Assembly (NCBI RefSeq): GCF_000368025.1
Contig: NZ_KB849210.1
Span: 229,410-293,409, forward strand
Direction: 5' to 3'
From: Acinetobacter parvus DSM 16617 = CIP 108168
GTDB lineage: Bacteria; Pseudomonadota; Gammaproteobacteria; Pseudomonadales; Moraxellaceae
Length of the DNA stretch: 64,000 nucleotides
This document shows positions 16,177 through 25,202 of this stretch, piece by piece; position 1 is the first letter of the stretch; the number at the start of each line of letters is the position of its first letter. A program made the translations under genes and the position numbers. The notes below the pieces were generated by a model. That model did no database searches, was not told the DNA's origin, and saw only the letters and a list, made by a program, of their open reading frames with translations.

Positions 16177-17079
16177 TTAAGATTCTTTTTTCATTTCCTT
16201 AAACAGTTCAGCCCGCTGCTCATCACTTAAGTCCAGTTCTTCTGCCAACTCTTGAATGAGTTCTTCAACAAGGGCTTCGGCATCAAAGTCTTCACCCTCT
16301 TCTTCGTCTCCCCAGTCATCTTCATCATAGCTATACTGCTTGGCCAATTCTTTTTCAATCGTTTGAATTTCTTCTAGGCCAATTTCTTTAATTTCAAACA
16401 AAGGCTGCTTCAATAGCGAATTCACAGCATACAATGCTTCATCTTGCCAAGCATCAATGACAAGAGTTTGTTTTGCTTCATCATAACTTAAACCAGATTG
16501 TGCACTAATCATTGCCTGCAATAAAATCGGTTGCGCTGAAAGTTCTTCTAAGCTACCTTTTAGTTCAATTGCTGAATAATCATAATCAGCAAAAATATGC
16601 TCAACTTTAGATTTAAAAGCATCTAAACTTTCTGAATATATTAAACCCGCAAAGCATTCATCATGTTCCTCAACCCATCGTTGTTTTTTTACAGACCATA
16701 AACCATAAAATTTGACTTGATTTTCGAATTCAACCAATTGGAATTTTTGCATTCCAGCAAGCTGAATAAATTCAAAGGTATCATCGTCACTTAAACTTAC
16801 TGGTAATACATCGTCAGAGATATCCCCTGCTTCGCAGATATGTTCACCACAACGTGAATATACGAAATCATCTAATTGCTGCAATAATGCTTCATCAGCA
16901 TCAAAAAGGGATTCAACTTCATGTAATGCAAAATCACGCGCTCCATCTATCTCAAGTTTTTTATAAGCTAATTCAGCCTGTTGTTTATTATCAAAAACAT
17001 TAGCAATACGATTGCCAGCTACGTAGAAAGTTTCATCGTTATAACCAAAGTATTTCTCACGAATCACATAGCTGCCCAT
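16177..17079 (-). CDS. acidic hypothetical protein
   Basis: A 300-residue cytosolic-type protein without signal peptide or membrane segment. I recognise no domain. It is strongly acidic; the C-terminal third is dominated by Glu and Asp (for example YDEDDWGDEEEGEDFD at about residues 248-263) and ends in a predicted helix with a short basic tail. The N-terminal 50 residues (MGSYVIREKYFGYNDETFYV) look like a small folded domain. Its DNA is more AT-rich than thrC beside it. The start ATG at 17079 has a GGGGAA site upstream. I recall similar uncharacterised proteins only from Acinetobacter relatives. It lies between thrC and pbpG with its own promoter region, so context gives no function. Confidence 0.8.
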   Translation of the reverse strand: MGSYVIREKYFGYNDETFYVAGNRIANVFDNKQQAELAYKKLEIDGARDFALHEVESLFDADEALLQQLDDFVYSRCGEHICEAGDISDDVLPVSLSDDDTFEFIQLAGMQKFQLVEFENQVKFYGLWSVKKQRWVEEHDECFAGLIYSESLDAFKSKVEHIFADYDYSAIELKGSLEELSAQPILLQAMISAQSGLSYDEAKQTLVIDAWQDEALYAVNSLLKQPLFEIKEIGLEEIQTIEKELAKQYSYDEDDWGDEEEGEDFDAEALVEELIQELAEELDLSDEQRAELFKEMKKES

Positions 17080-17240
17080 GTTGTTCCCCTAATTTATTTA
17101 TCACTCAATTGTTTGTTTTTTCTGATGTAAAACTTAAGCACTGTAAAGCCAGTGTTATGATTTAACATTAACTGATTTTTATTTTAAAAACCAGTATCAT
17201 GCGTTGATACAAGACAAATTATGTCGCTTCATTTTGGCAT

Positions 17241-17270
17241 AAAAAAACTCTTCTTGATGAAGAGTTTTTA
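17241..17270. terminator. intrinsic terminator after pbpG
   Basis: An A-rich arm ending in ACTCTT pairs with AAGAGT followed by Ts, so it is bidirectional. It lies 25 bases past the pbpG stop on the minus strand. Confidence 0.75.
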
Positions 17271-17294
17271 TTTTAAAAACTGATCTACGCAGTA

Positions 17295-18374
17295 TTAAAT
17301 ACGTTTTGGCAGTGTTGCAACCCAATTCAATAGATTGGTAGCATCATTGGTACGTGCCTGTGAACTGGATGCACCAAGCAATACCACAACCGCTGGACGC
17401 GAATTTACTGTGGTGTGCATCACCACACAACGCCCTGCCTCATTGATATAACCTGTTTTTGACAGGTTAATGTTCCAGCCACCATTACGCACCAAGGCAT
17501 TGGTATTGTTTGACTTCAACATACGATAGCCTAGATTGAAGTCATAGGCTGGCGTGGTAGAGAACTGACGAATCAAGCCATATTGTGAAGCTGCACTGAC
17601 TAGAATGCCTAGATCACGTGCTGATGAAATATTATGAGGGTCCAGCCCCGTTGATTCAGCAAAACGGGTAGAGCTCATACCTAATTGCTTTGCCTTAGCA
17701 TTCATGGCTGCAATAAAGGCAGGACGGCCACCTGGATAGGTACGAGCCAAAGCGGCTGCCGCAGGATTTTCAGACTTCATCAAGGCAAACAACAATGCTT
17801 CTGCACGGTTCATTGTGTCGCCAACACGCAGGGTTGAACTGGAGTTTTTGCCACCTGCACCCGCAAAATCAATGGATTGCAATGTAATTTCTTCAGACAT
17901 ATTTAAACGTGCGTCAGCAGTCACAACGGCTGTCATCAGTTTGGTAATTGACGCAATTGGCACAGACATGTTGCTGTTTTTGCTGTACAGCACTTCACCC
18001 GTTTGCGCATCCATCACCAGCGCAGCGCGGGCATTGACTGAAGGCTGGCTACTATAATTGCTGCTGTTGCTAAAAGTGTCGCGAATTTGTACAGTATTTT
18101 TAGGGCTACTCGACGATGTAATGGTTGCAGAACCACCACTGCGTAAAGTTGTGGTCACAGAGGTCGAGCCTTGCGGACTGATCTCTAATGAATCATCATC
18201 TTGCATCAATTGGCTTGCATCACTTGCAGACCAATTTAACGAAGCTGAAGAACTATTCGCACTTGTAGAGGCTGGATTGTTATTTACAACCAGCTCAGCA
18301 TAACTTGTTGAACTAAGCGCCAACAAAATAGACATGCCCAACACATGTATGACAGATTTTTTAGATTTTTTCAC
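17295..18374 (-). CDS. pbpG: D-alanyl-D-alanine endopeptidase PBP7/8
   Basis: A periplasmic low-molecular-mass penicillin-binding protein that cuts peptide cross-links in peptidoglycan. It has a signal peptide (about 1-26), a long Ser- and Thr-rich linker (about 35-110) and the peptidase S11 domain with its three motifs: SITK (Ser142, Lys145), SEN (201-203) and KTG (306-308). The low-complexity linker makes it longer (359) than E. coli PbpG (about 310). In A. baumannii pbpG has been linked to survival in serum and infection models. It is transcribed away from gacA, sharing a 211-base intergenic region. Confidence 0.93.
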   Translation of the reverse strand: MKKSKKSVIHVLGMSILLALSSTSYAELVVNNNPASTSANSSSASLNWSASDASQLMQDDDSLEISPQGSTSVTTTLRSGGSATITSSSSPKNTVQIRDTFSNSSNYSSQPSVNARAALVMDAQTGEVLYSKNSNMSVPIASITKLMTAVVTADARLNMSEEITLQSIDFAGAGGKNSSSTLRVGDTMNRAEALLFALMKSENPAAAALARTYPGGRPAFIAAMNAKAKQLGMSSTRFAESTGLDPHNISSARDLGILVSAASQYGLIRQFSTTPAYDFNLGYRMLKSNNTNALVRNGGWNINLSKTGYINEAGRCVVMHTTVNSRPAVVVLLGASSSQARTNDATNLLNWVATLPKRI

Positions 18375-18585
18375 GACACAATACTCAACTCAGGACGCTG
18401 CACATTTGCGCTTACTATCATTATGCCTTACATTTGAACAAATCGGGTAAAGCTTTTATAGACACAATTGTGTACAACTATTCGCTAGAAACGGAGAATA
18501 GGATTGCTAATTTTGTCGTTTCAATGCAAGCTCATTTTGCTTTATGTAACAAAAAACCAGTTTTTCTGAAAAAAAGGAGGTCTTC

Positions 18586-19221
18586 TTGATCACTGTTCTC
18601 GTTGTTGATGATCATGAGCTCGTACGCACAGGCATTTGTCGTATGTTGGAAGACCATCCAGATGTTGATGTTGTTGGACAAGCTGAATCTGGAGAAGAAG
18701 CGATTGCTTTAGTTCGATTAAAGCATCCTCAGGTTGTACTATTAGATGTCAATATGCCTGGCATTGGTGGCGTAGAAACAACACGTCGCCTGTTACAAAC
18801 CGCACCTGAGACTAAAGTGATTGCTGTCAGTGGTTTAGCGGAAGAACCTTATCCATCGTTGTTATTAAAAGCAGGTGCAAAAGGTTATATCACCAAAGGT
18901 GCGCCTATTTCAGAAATGGTACGTGCCATTAACAAGGTGATGCAGGGCGGTAAATATTTCAGTGCCGATATTGCTGAACAGCTTGCGAGTTCTTATCTTT
19001 CAGATACGCAACAATCACCTTTTGACGCACTTTCTGAGCGTGAAATGCAAGTCGCAATGATGGTGGTTAATTGTATTAGTGCTCAAGAAATTGCAGATAA
19101 ACTGTTTGTTAGTGTTAAAACCGTAAATACTTATCGTTATCGTATTTTTGAAAAACTGGGAATTGATAGCGATGTCAAGCTTACCCATCTTGCGATTCGA
19201 TATGGACTCATTAAACCTTAA
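18586..19221 (+). CDS. gacA: response regulator GacA/UvrY
   Basis: A NarL/FixJ-type response regulator with a receiver domain (Asp54 in LLDVNMPG as phosphate acceptor) and a C-terminal LuxR helix-turn-helix (about 145-205, LSEREMQVAMMVV...KLFVSVKTVNTYRYRI). The partner is the hybrid kinase GacS, not present here. In pseudomonads the pair controls small regulatory RNAs that sequester CsrA/RsmA. The start is a TTG at 18586, five bases after an exceptionally strong AAGGAGG. It gives the family N-terminus MITVLVVDDHELVR, so this non-standard start is well supported. It is followed 16 bases later by pilS. Confidence 0.93.
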   Translation: MITVLVVDDHELVRTGICRMLEDHPDVDVVGQAESGEEAIALVRLKHPQVVLLDVNMPGIGGVETTRRLLQTAPETKVIAVSGLAEEPYPSLLLKAGAKGYITKGAPISEMVRAINKVMQGGKYFSADIAEQLASSYLSDTQQSPFDALSEREMQVAMMVVNCISAQEIADKLFVSVKTVNTYRYRIFEKLGIDSDVKLTHLAIRYGLIKP

Positions 19222-19237
19222 TCTTTAGTCATCGCCT

Positions 19238-20803
19238 ATGTTGGGACAAATTGCCTCCTCTGTATCACAGACCATCTATCGACTAGGGATCTGGTATAGT
19301 GGTTATCGCCTGATTATTTCAGTCAGCCTGATCCTGATTTATGTACTTACCGCAGAACAACTGGGCAACAACTATCAATACCCCTTTCTGTATTTTTATA
19401 CACTGCTGTGTTATACCTGCATCAATATTTTCCAGCTCTTTTTACTGAAACTGCTTCCACTGCAAATCACCAAGCAACTGATCTTTGTCTTTATTGTTGA
19501 CGTGATTTGCCTGAGCCTAATTACATTTTCAGCAGGTGGGCCAAACCTCCAGCTTAGCCTGCTCTACGTTATTATTATTTTTTCATCCGCCATTCTGCTT
19601 AATGCCCAGTTATCCTTAATCGTCACGCTGTTCGCGGTAATTATGGTGGTTTACCAGCGTTTTCTTGGCAACTTTTTTGACTACAATAATTTAAATCATC
19701 TCGGCAATAGCGCTCTCCTTGCCTTTCTATTTTTTGTGGTGCATGCGATTGGCCGTATTGCAGTGCAACGCTTTAAAATTCTGGAAACCTTAACTTTCCA
19801 CCAATCTATCGAGATCCATCAACTCCAGAACATTAACCGCTATATTCTCGAACAGATCGAGGATGGTTATCTGGTGCTGGATGAAAGCAGCCATATTGTA
19901 CTCAGCAATCCCGCCGCCAATACCCTGCTGGGTGTTCATTTTCCTATTTCGGCGGAAAAAACACCACTGATCAAATGGCAGGCCGACCTGTTCGAATTGA
20001 TCAGGCTCAGTGACCTGAAAGATGGTGAGGAATTTAGTTTTGAATCCCAACAAAGCCCTTATACCGTCAATATAAAGGTTAAGCACCTCGTCGTTCCTGA
20101 ACAATTCCTCATTTTATTGATTTTAAAAGATGCACAGAAACTTAACCAGCAAGTCCAGCAATTGAAACTGGCGGCCTTAGGACAGCTCTCCGCCAGTATC
20201 GCTCACGAAATTCGCAACCCTCTGGCTGCAATTGTACAGGCCAATGAACTGCTCAAGGAAAGTGATGCCCATCAACAGGACATGCTTTCACGCATGATTG
20301 GCAAACAGGCCAAGCGGATTGACAGCATCATTCAGGATACGCTGGAAATGGCACGCAACAAGCCGACAGAGGCACAGGTCATTCACCTGACTGATTTTTT
20401 TGGTAGCCTACTCAATGAAGATTTGGCTGATGTAAAACAACAGATTCAGCTCAATCTTCCTGAACGAGCCAGTATCCTGTTTGATGAAAAACAGTTGAGG
20501 CAGGTCATGATCAACCTGATTCGCAATGCATTGAGACATAATGCCGCAGATGCGGAACATATTGAGGTGCAGGTGCATTTAAAAGAGGGGCGAATCTGTA
20601 TTGATGTCATTGATTTTGGTACAGGCGTGGCAAAACGCGATATTTCTCAGCTATTCAAGCCATTTTTTAGTACCGCAATTAAAGGAACTGGTTTAGGATT
20701 GTACCTATCTCATAGCTTTTGTGAGGCAAATCATGCAAAGCTCACCTATGTTGAGCGACAACAAGGAGCATGTTTCAGGATTGAATGCTCAAAAATTCAT
20801 TGA
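19238..20803 (+). CDS. pilS: sensor histidine kinase PilS
   Basis: The inner-membrane sensor kinase that controls type IV pilus genes through PilR. The N-terminal third contains about six hydrophobic segments (residues roughly 20-170), then a PAS-like region (about 205-290), the phosphorylated His323 in SASIAHEIRNPLAA, and the ATPase domain with the N box NLIRNALRHN, the G1 box DFGTGV and GTGLGLYLS. The 521 residues fit the PilS family. It starts at ATG 19238 and is 22 bases from pilR. gacA lies directly upstream. Confidence 0.94.
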   Translation: MLGQIASSVSQTIYRLGIWYSGYRLIISVSLILIYVLTAEQLGNNYQYPFLYFYTLLCYTCINIFQLFLLKLLPLQITKQLIFVFIVDVICLSLITFSAGGPNLQLSLLYVIIIFSSAILLNAQLSLIVTLFAVIMVVYQRFLGNFFDYNNLNHLGNSALLAFLFFVVHAIGRIAVQRFKILETLTFHQSIEIHQLQNINRYILEQIEDGYLVLDESSHIVLSNPAANTLLGVHFPISAEKTPLIKWQADLFELIRLSDLKDGEEFSFESQQSPYTVNIKVKHLVVPEQFLILLILKDAQKLNQQVQQLKLAALGQLSASIAHEIRNPLAAIVQANELLKESDAHQQDMLSRMIGKQAKRIDSIIQDTLEMARNKPTEAQVIHLTDFFGSLLNEDLADVKQQIQLNLPERASILFDEKQLRQVMINLIRNALRHNAADAEHIEVQVHLKEGRICIDVIDFGTGVAKRDISQLFKPFFSTAIKGTGLGLYLSHSFCEANHAKLTYVERQQGACFRIECSKIH

Positions 20804-20825
20804 TTTAGATTAGGTTTTCGGGGAA

Positions 20826-22259
20826 ATGGCAACTAAACAACCACTCGTCTTGCTGGTAGACGATGAAGAAGACTTATGTCTCCTCATGCAAATGACGCTT
20901 GCACGAATGGGGATTAAAACCCATCTCGCCTATCGTGTAGAGCAAGCAAAAAAGTTTTTTACTGAATTTCAGTATGATGCTTGTTTAACAGACCTAAACC
21001 TTCCAGATGGTAATGGTCTCGATTTAGTCAAACACGTAACACAGAACTATCCCAATACACCGATTGCGGTACTAACTGCCTATGGCAATATGGATATTGC
21101 TATTGCGGCATTGAAAGCGGGTGCATTTGATTTTGTCAGTAAGCCTGTCAATCAAACACATTTAGACCAGTTGATTCAAAAAGCGTTAAATCGCCCACAA
21201 CCTGAACAGGAAGCAGCTGAAACAGCTTTAGAAAATAAATTACTGATTGGGCGATCGGCACCAATTCAACAATTACGTATCGCACTCAAGAAAATTGCCC
21301 GTTCTCAGGCACCTGTATTTATCACGGGCGAGTCTGGAACAGGTAAGGAAGTCGTTGCCAATCTGGTTCATCGTCTAAGTAACCGTAGTGAAGGGCCTTT
21401 TATTGCAATTAACTGTGGTGCCATTCCAACCGAATTGATGGAAAGTGAACTGTTCGGACATAAGAAAGGCAGTTTTACAGGTGCGGCACAGGACAAACAG
21501 GGCTTAATTCTGTCAGCACATGGTGGTAGCTTGTTTCTGGACGAGATCGCAGAACTACCACTCAATATGCAGGTCAAATTATTACGTGCCGTACAGGAGA
21601 AGAAGATCCGCCCTGTCGGCTCAGACCAAGAAATTGATGTTGATTTCCGTGTGATCAGTGCCAGCCATCAGGATCTTGAACTTCTGGTTCAACAAAGCCG
21701 CTTCCGTCAGGACTTATTTTTCCGTATTCACGTCATGGATATCGTGCTGCCACCTTTGCGTGAGCGTGGCCAGGACATTCTCCTGCTGGCGAATCACTTT
21801 ATCCAGAAAATTAGCCAGGAATGGGAACTCCCTGCAAAAACCCTGTCTTCTCGTGCAGAACAATTCCTGTTACAACAATATTTCCCAGGCAATGTGCGTG
21901 AGTTACGCAATATCATTGAACGCGCCATCACCCTCAGTGATGACGAAAATATCGATCTTGCACACTTGCAAACAGCCCCATTACGCGGCTCAATTGCGAC
22001 TCCTGTCACCATGCCCTTTGCAACGCAGGAAGAGAATGAGCAGGTTCATCCAAGCACTAGCCCTGCAATGAGTTCTAAAAAACTTCCGCCTGAAGGACTG
22101 GAACGCTATCTAGAAAATATTGAGAAAGAAATCCTGCTCAATGCACTCAATCTCACGCACTGGAACCGTACTCTGGCGGCCAAGAAACTGGGCATGACGT
22201 TCCGCTCTTTACGCTATCGTTTGAAAAAATTTGGACTCGATACTGAAGATGATGAGTAA
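20826..22259 (+). CDS. pilR: sigma-54-dependent response regulator PilR
   Basis: An NtrC-type activator. The receiver domain has Asp56 (CLTDLNLPDG) as phosphate acceptor. The AAA+ domain has Walker A GESGTGKE, the sigma-54 contact loop GSFTGA (Ser in place of the usual Ala, as is common in PilR), and Walker B GSLFLDEIAELP. A Fis-type helix-turn-helix closes the protein (NRTLAAKKLGMTFRSLRYRL). It activates pilA transcription with RpoN. The ATG at 20826 follows GGGGAA. The gene ends at a bidirectional terminator. Confidence 0.95.
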   Translation: MATKQPLVLLVDDEEDLCLLMQMTLARMGIKTHLAYRVEQAKKFFTEFQYDACLTDLNLPDGNGLDLVKHVTQNYPNTPIAVLTAYGNMDIAIAALKAGAFDFVSKPVNQTHLDQLIQKALNRPQPEQEAAETALENKLLIGRSAPIQQLRIALKKIARSQAPVFITGESGTGKEVVANLVHRLSNRSEGPFIAINCGAIPTELMESELFGHKKGSFTGAAQDKQGLILSAHGGSLFLDEIAELPLNMQVKLLRAVQEKKIRPVGSDQEIDVDFRVISASHQDLELLVQQSRFRQDLFFRIHVMDIVLPPLRERGQDILLLANHFIQKISQEWELPAKTLSSRAEQFLLQQYFPGNVRELRNIIERAITLSDDENIDLAHLQTAPLRGSIATPVTMPFATQEENEQVHPSTSPAMSSKKLPPEGLERYLENIEKEILLNALNLTHWNRTLAAKKLGMTFRSLRYRLKKFGLDTEDDE

Positions 22260-22276
22260 TACGCTGATCTAAAAAT

Positions 22277-22300
22277 AAAGCCCCTTTAAAAGGGGCTTTA
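22277..22300. terminator. bidirectional terminator between pilR and ctp
   Basis: AAAGCCCC and GGGGCTTT pair around a short T/A loop, with A and T runs on both sides. It separates two convergent genes. Confidence 0.85.
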
Positions 22301-22305
22301 TTATG

Positions 22306-23484
22306 TTAAAGCTTACTTTTCAGCACCAGTTCAGTGACATGTTCTAAATAACTGTCCTCTTTCATTTCTGGTGGCAAGGGATAGGTCTGGTTTGGCTGAA
22401 TCCCCTGTCCCTCAATCATGTTGCCATTTGGGGTGTAATAATGCGATACCGTCATTTGCAGGGCTGCGCCACTTGGAAGTGGAAACAGTTTTTGTACCAC
22501 ACCTTTACCATAACTGTTCTCCCCAATCACCCATGCCCGTTTATGTTCTTTCAGGGCTGCGGTAAACACTTCAGCCGCTGATGCAGAACGGCGGTTGATC
22601 AAAATCCCCAGTTTAATATTCTGAAACTCATTGGAGGGCAATGCCTGAAACTGCTGATCACCCTCGGAACGGCTTTTTGTGGTGACAATGAGTCCCTGAT
22701 TCAAAAATAAGTCTGCTGATTCAACCGCAGCGGAAAGCAGTCCACCTGGATTATTGCGTAAATCCAGCACAACCGCCTTTAACTTGGTTGAACTGTATTC
22801 CTCAATCAGTCGTTTGATTTCATTGGCCGTATCTTGCTGGAATACCCGAATTTTGAGTACCAGTACCTGATTATGTAATAAAACAGGTTTAATATCGGTT
22901 TCAACTTTTTTATTCCGAACCAGAATGATGGTGCTATTGCTGTTTTCAGGTTGTATTTGCAGGGTGCTGCCAATCGATCCATAAAGTAAACCCTGCACTT
23001 GATCTTGATTCAGGCTCTTTAATTCCTGATTGTCAATTTTCAGGATGGTTTGCCCATTACGCAATCCCAGCTTATTGGAATCCGACCCTGTTTTGAGGTC
23101 ATGAATCTGCCATAAGCGGGTAAAGCTGTCATAATTTAAATTAAAATCAACAGAAGCTAAATCACCCTCGGTATATTGAATCAGCTGGCGATATTCCTCA
23201 GCAGACAGATAACGGGAATAGCGATCCAGACCACTGACCAATCCCTTAATGGCCTGCTGGAACAGGGCATCATCAGATTTTTTGTCAACATAGTTGTCCC
23301 GTACAATGCCATAGATTTGTACAAACTGTTGAATTGACTCAATTGGCACTTCGGCGCTGCTATGCGATGCAGTCTCATCCACCCAGCCCGATGGATGTGG
23401 GCTTGGTGCTGCATATAGGATATGCCCCCAACACATCAACAACCCTGCATATAAAGCCCTGTAAATGTTGTTGTGCTGGTTCAT
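22306..23484 (-). CDS. C-terminal processing peptidase, S41 family
   Basis: A periplasmic serine protease of the Prc/CtpA family that trims or degrades envelope proteins from their C-termini. Order of parts: signal peptide (about 1-25), a helical segment typical of S41A (about 45-110), a PDZ domain (about 110-195, SNKLGLRNGQTILKID), and the catalytic domain with LRNNPGGLL, the Ser in RRSASAAEVF and the Lys in NSYGKGVVQK. At 392 residues it is the short CtpA type, not the long Prc. It lies 53 bases behind gpmI, a pairing common in proteobacteria, and is probably co-transcribed with it. Confidence 0.9.
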   Translation of the reverse strand: MNQHNNIYRALYAGLLMCWGHILYAAPSPHPSGWVDETASHSSAEVPIESIQQFVQIYGIVRDNYVDKKSDDALFQQAIKGLVSGLDRYSRYLSAEEYRQLIQYTEGDLASVDFNLNYDSFTRLWQIHDLKTGSDSNKLGLRNGQTILKIDNQELKSLNQDQVQGLLYGSIGSTLQIQPENSNSTIILVRNKKVETDIKPVLLHNQVLVLKIRVFQQDTANEIKRLIEEYSSTKLKAVVLDLRNNPGGLLSAAVESADLFLNQGLIVTTKSRSEGDQQFQALPSNEFQNIKLGILINRRSASAAEVFTAALKEHKRAWVIGENSYGKGVVQKLFPLPSGAALQMTVSHYYTPNGNMIEGQGIQPNQTYPLPPEMKEDSYLEHVTELVLKSKL

Positions 23485-23537
23485 TGGTTCACCTTTCTAA
23501 AGAAGCTCTTCTTTTAAAAAGACGAGCTAAGGGAGAT

Positions 23538-25082
23538 TTATTCTAAAGTAATTAAATTCCTGCCCTGCATTTCTGGCGGTACAGGAATCTGCATCAAATG
23601 AAGCAGTGTTGGCGCAACATCTGCCAAAACCCCACCCTCAGCAATGGTTGCCTGCGTTGGCCCAACATAGATAAATGGAACCAGTTCAGTAGTGTGCTGG
23701 GTATGAACCTGTCCACTGTCGTAGTCCTGCATTTGCTCTACATTACCATGATCGGCGGTAATTAACATATGCCCTTTGTTTGCCATGACAGCCTCATAGA
23801 CACGTCCCAAACAGGTGTCCACTGTCTCAACCGCTTTTACCGCAGCGTCAAACACGCCCGTATGCCCCACCATGTCGCCATTGGCATAGTTCACCACCAA
23901 CAGGTCAAACTCACCTGAATTAATGGCATTCACCAGTTCATCAGTGACTTCTATGGCACTCATTTCAGGTTTCAGGTCATAGGTTGCCACGTTTGGGGAT
24001 GGAATCAGGATACGCTTTTCACCTGGATATTCATCTTCACGACCACCACTAAAGAAGAACGTGACGTGGGCATATTTTTCAGTTTCAGCAATACGCAACT
24101 GGGTTTTACCTAAACCAGACAAGTATTCACCAATGGAATTTTTAAGTTCTTCTGGCATATAGGCCACAGATGCATCAATGCTGGCCTGATAACGGGTCAG
24201 CATCACAAACTTTGATAGCTGCGGAACAACTTTACGTTCAAAGCCTGCAAAATCTTTTTCAACAAAGGCACGGGTGATTTCACGGGCACGGTCAGCACGG
24301 AAATTCATAAATACAATGCTGTCACCATCCTGTACCTTGACGGTTTCACCAATACGGGTTGCTCGAACAAATTCATCGTTCTCATCCGCCGCATAGGCCT
24401 GTTCCAATCCCTCAAGCGCAGAATTGGCAACACGGATTGCCTCACCCTCGGTCATCAAGCGATAGGCTTCTTCAACACGGTTCCAGCGATTGTCACGGTC
24501 CATTGCAAAATAGCGGCCAATCATTGAGACAATACGCCCCTGATTTGGGTATTGGGCAAACATAGCATCCAGTTTTTGCAGCGATGGCTTGGCACTGCGT
24601 GGTGGTGTATCACGACCATCGAGGAATGCATGTAGATATACTGTTGCACCACGTTTTAGCGCAAGCTCACACATGGCAACGATATGGTCTTCATGCGAGT
24701 GTACACCACCCTCTGACAACAACCCCATCACATGCACTGCACCATGGGCTGCCTTGGCTTTTTCCACCGCATCCACCAGTACTTTATGCTCAAAGAAATC
24801 ACCAGTACGAATGTCCTTGGTAATACGGGTAAAATCCTGATACAGCACACGACCTGCACCCAGATTCATATGCCCCACTTCTGAGTTGCCCATCTGTCCA
24901 TCAGGTAAGCCCACATCCTCACCAGAGCCAGAAATTAAACTATTGGGATGCTTGGCTTTCATGGCGCTGAGGTTTGGCGTTTTTGCCGCCAGATAAGCAT
25001 TGCCCTCAACCGCTTCACGATGTCCCACGCCATCCATAATGACCAGAACGTGAGGAATTTTGCCAGCATTTACATCCGTCAT
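23538..25082 (-). CDS. gpmI: 2,3-bisphosphoglycerate-independent phosphoglycerate mutase
   Basis: A cytosolic manganese-dependent glycolytic and gluconeogenic enzyme that interconverts 3- and 2-phosphoglycerate. Its alkaline-phosphatase fold shows Asp17 (VIMDGVGHR), the catalytic Ser67 in MGNSEVGHMNLGAGR, and the C-terminal metal sites VNYANGDMVGHTG and ITADHGNVEQM. The 514-residue length is standard. Acinetobacter lacks a complete classical glycolysis, so the gluconeogenic direction is probably the more important one. A Fur-like sequence 88-106 bases upstream suggests a link to iron. Confidence 0.96.
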   Translation of the reverse strand: MTDVNAGKIPHVLVIMDGVGHREAVEGNAYLAAKTPNLSAMKAKHPNSLISGSGEDVGLPDGQMGNSEVGHMNLGAGRVLYQDFTRITKDIRTGDFFEHKVLVDAVEKAKAAHGAVHVMGLLSEGGVHSHEDHIVAMCELALKRGATVYLHAFLDGRDTPPRSAKPSLQKLDAMFAQYPNQGRIVSMIGRYFAMDRDNRWNRVEEAYRLMTEGEAIRVANSALEGLEQAYAADENDEFVRATRIGETVKVQDGDSIVFMNFRADRAREITRAFVEKDFAGFERKVVPQLSKFVMLTRYQASIDASVAYMPEELKNSIGEYLSGLGKTQLRIAETEKYAHVTFFFSGGREDEYPGEKRILIPSPNVATYDLKPEMSAIEVTDELVNAINSGEFDLLVVNYANGDMVGHTGVFDAAVKAVETVDTCLGRVYEAVMANKGHMLITADHGNVEQMQDYDSGQVHTQHTTELVPFIYVGPTQATIAEGGVLADVAPTLLHLMQIPVPPEMQGRNLITLE

Positions 25083-25169
25083 AATGGACTCTCTGTTTGT
25101 CTATCATTTGATCGGCATAGTTTACCGAAATTTGATAAATTTCTCCATGATCTTGCAGACGCTTTAATC

Positions 25170-25188
25170 AATAATGATTATCAATTCA
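25170..25188 (-). promoter_or_regulatory. Fur-box-like sequence upstream of gpmI
   Basis: Read on the minus strand, these 19 bases match the Fur consensus at 14 positions, including an unbroken 12-base GATAATCATTAT. The site sits between the lptG stop (25203) and the gpmI ATG (25082), where the gpmI promoter must lie if there is one. Confidence 0.45.
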
Positions 25189-25202
25189 AACTATTCAGAC
25201 TT

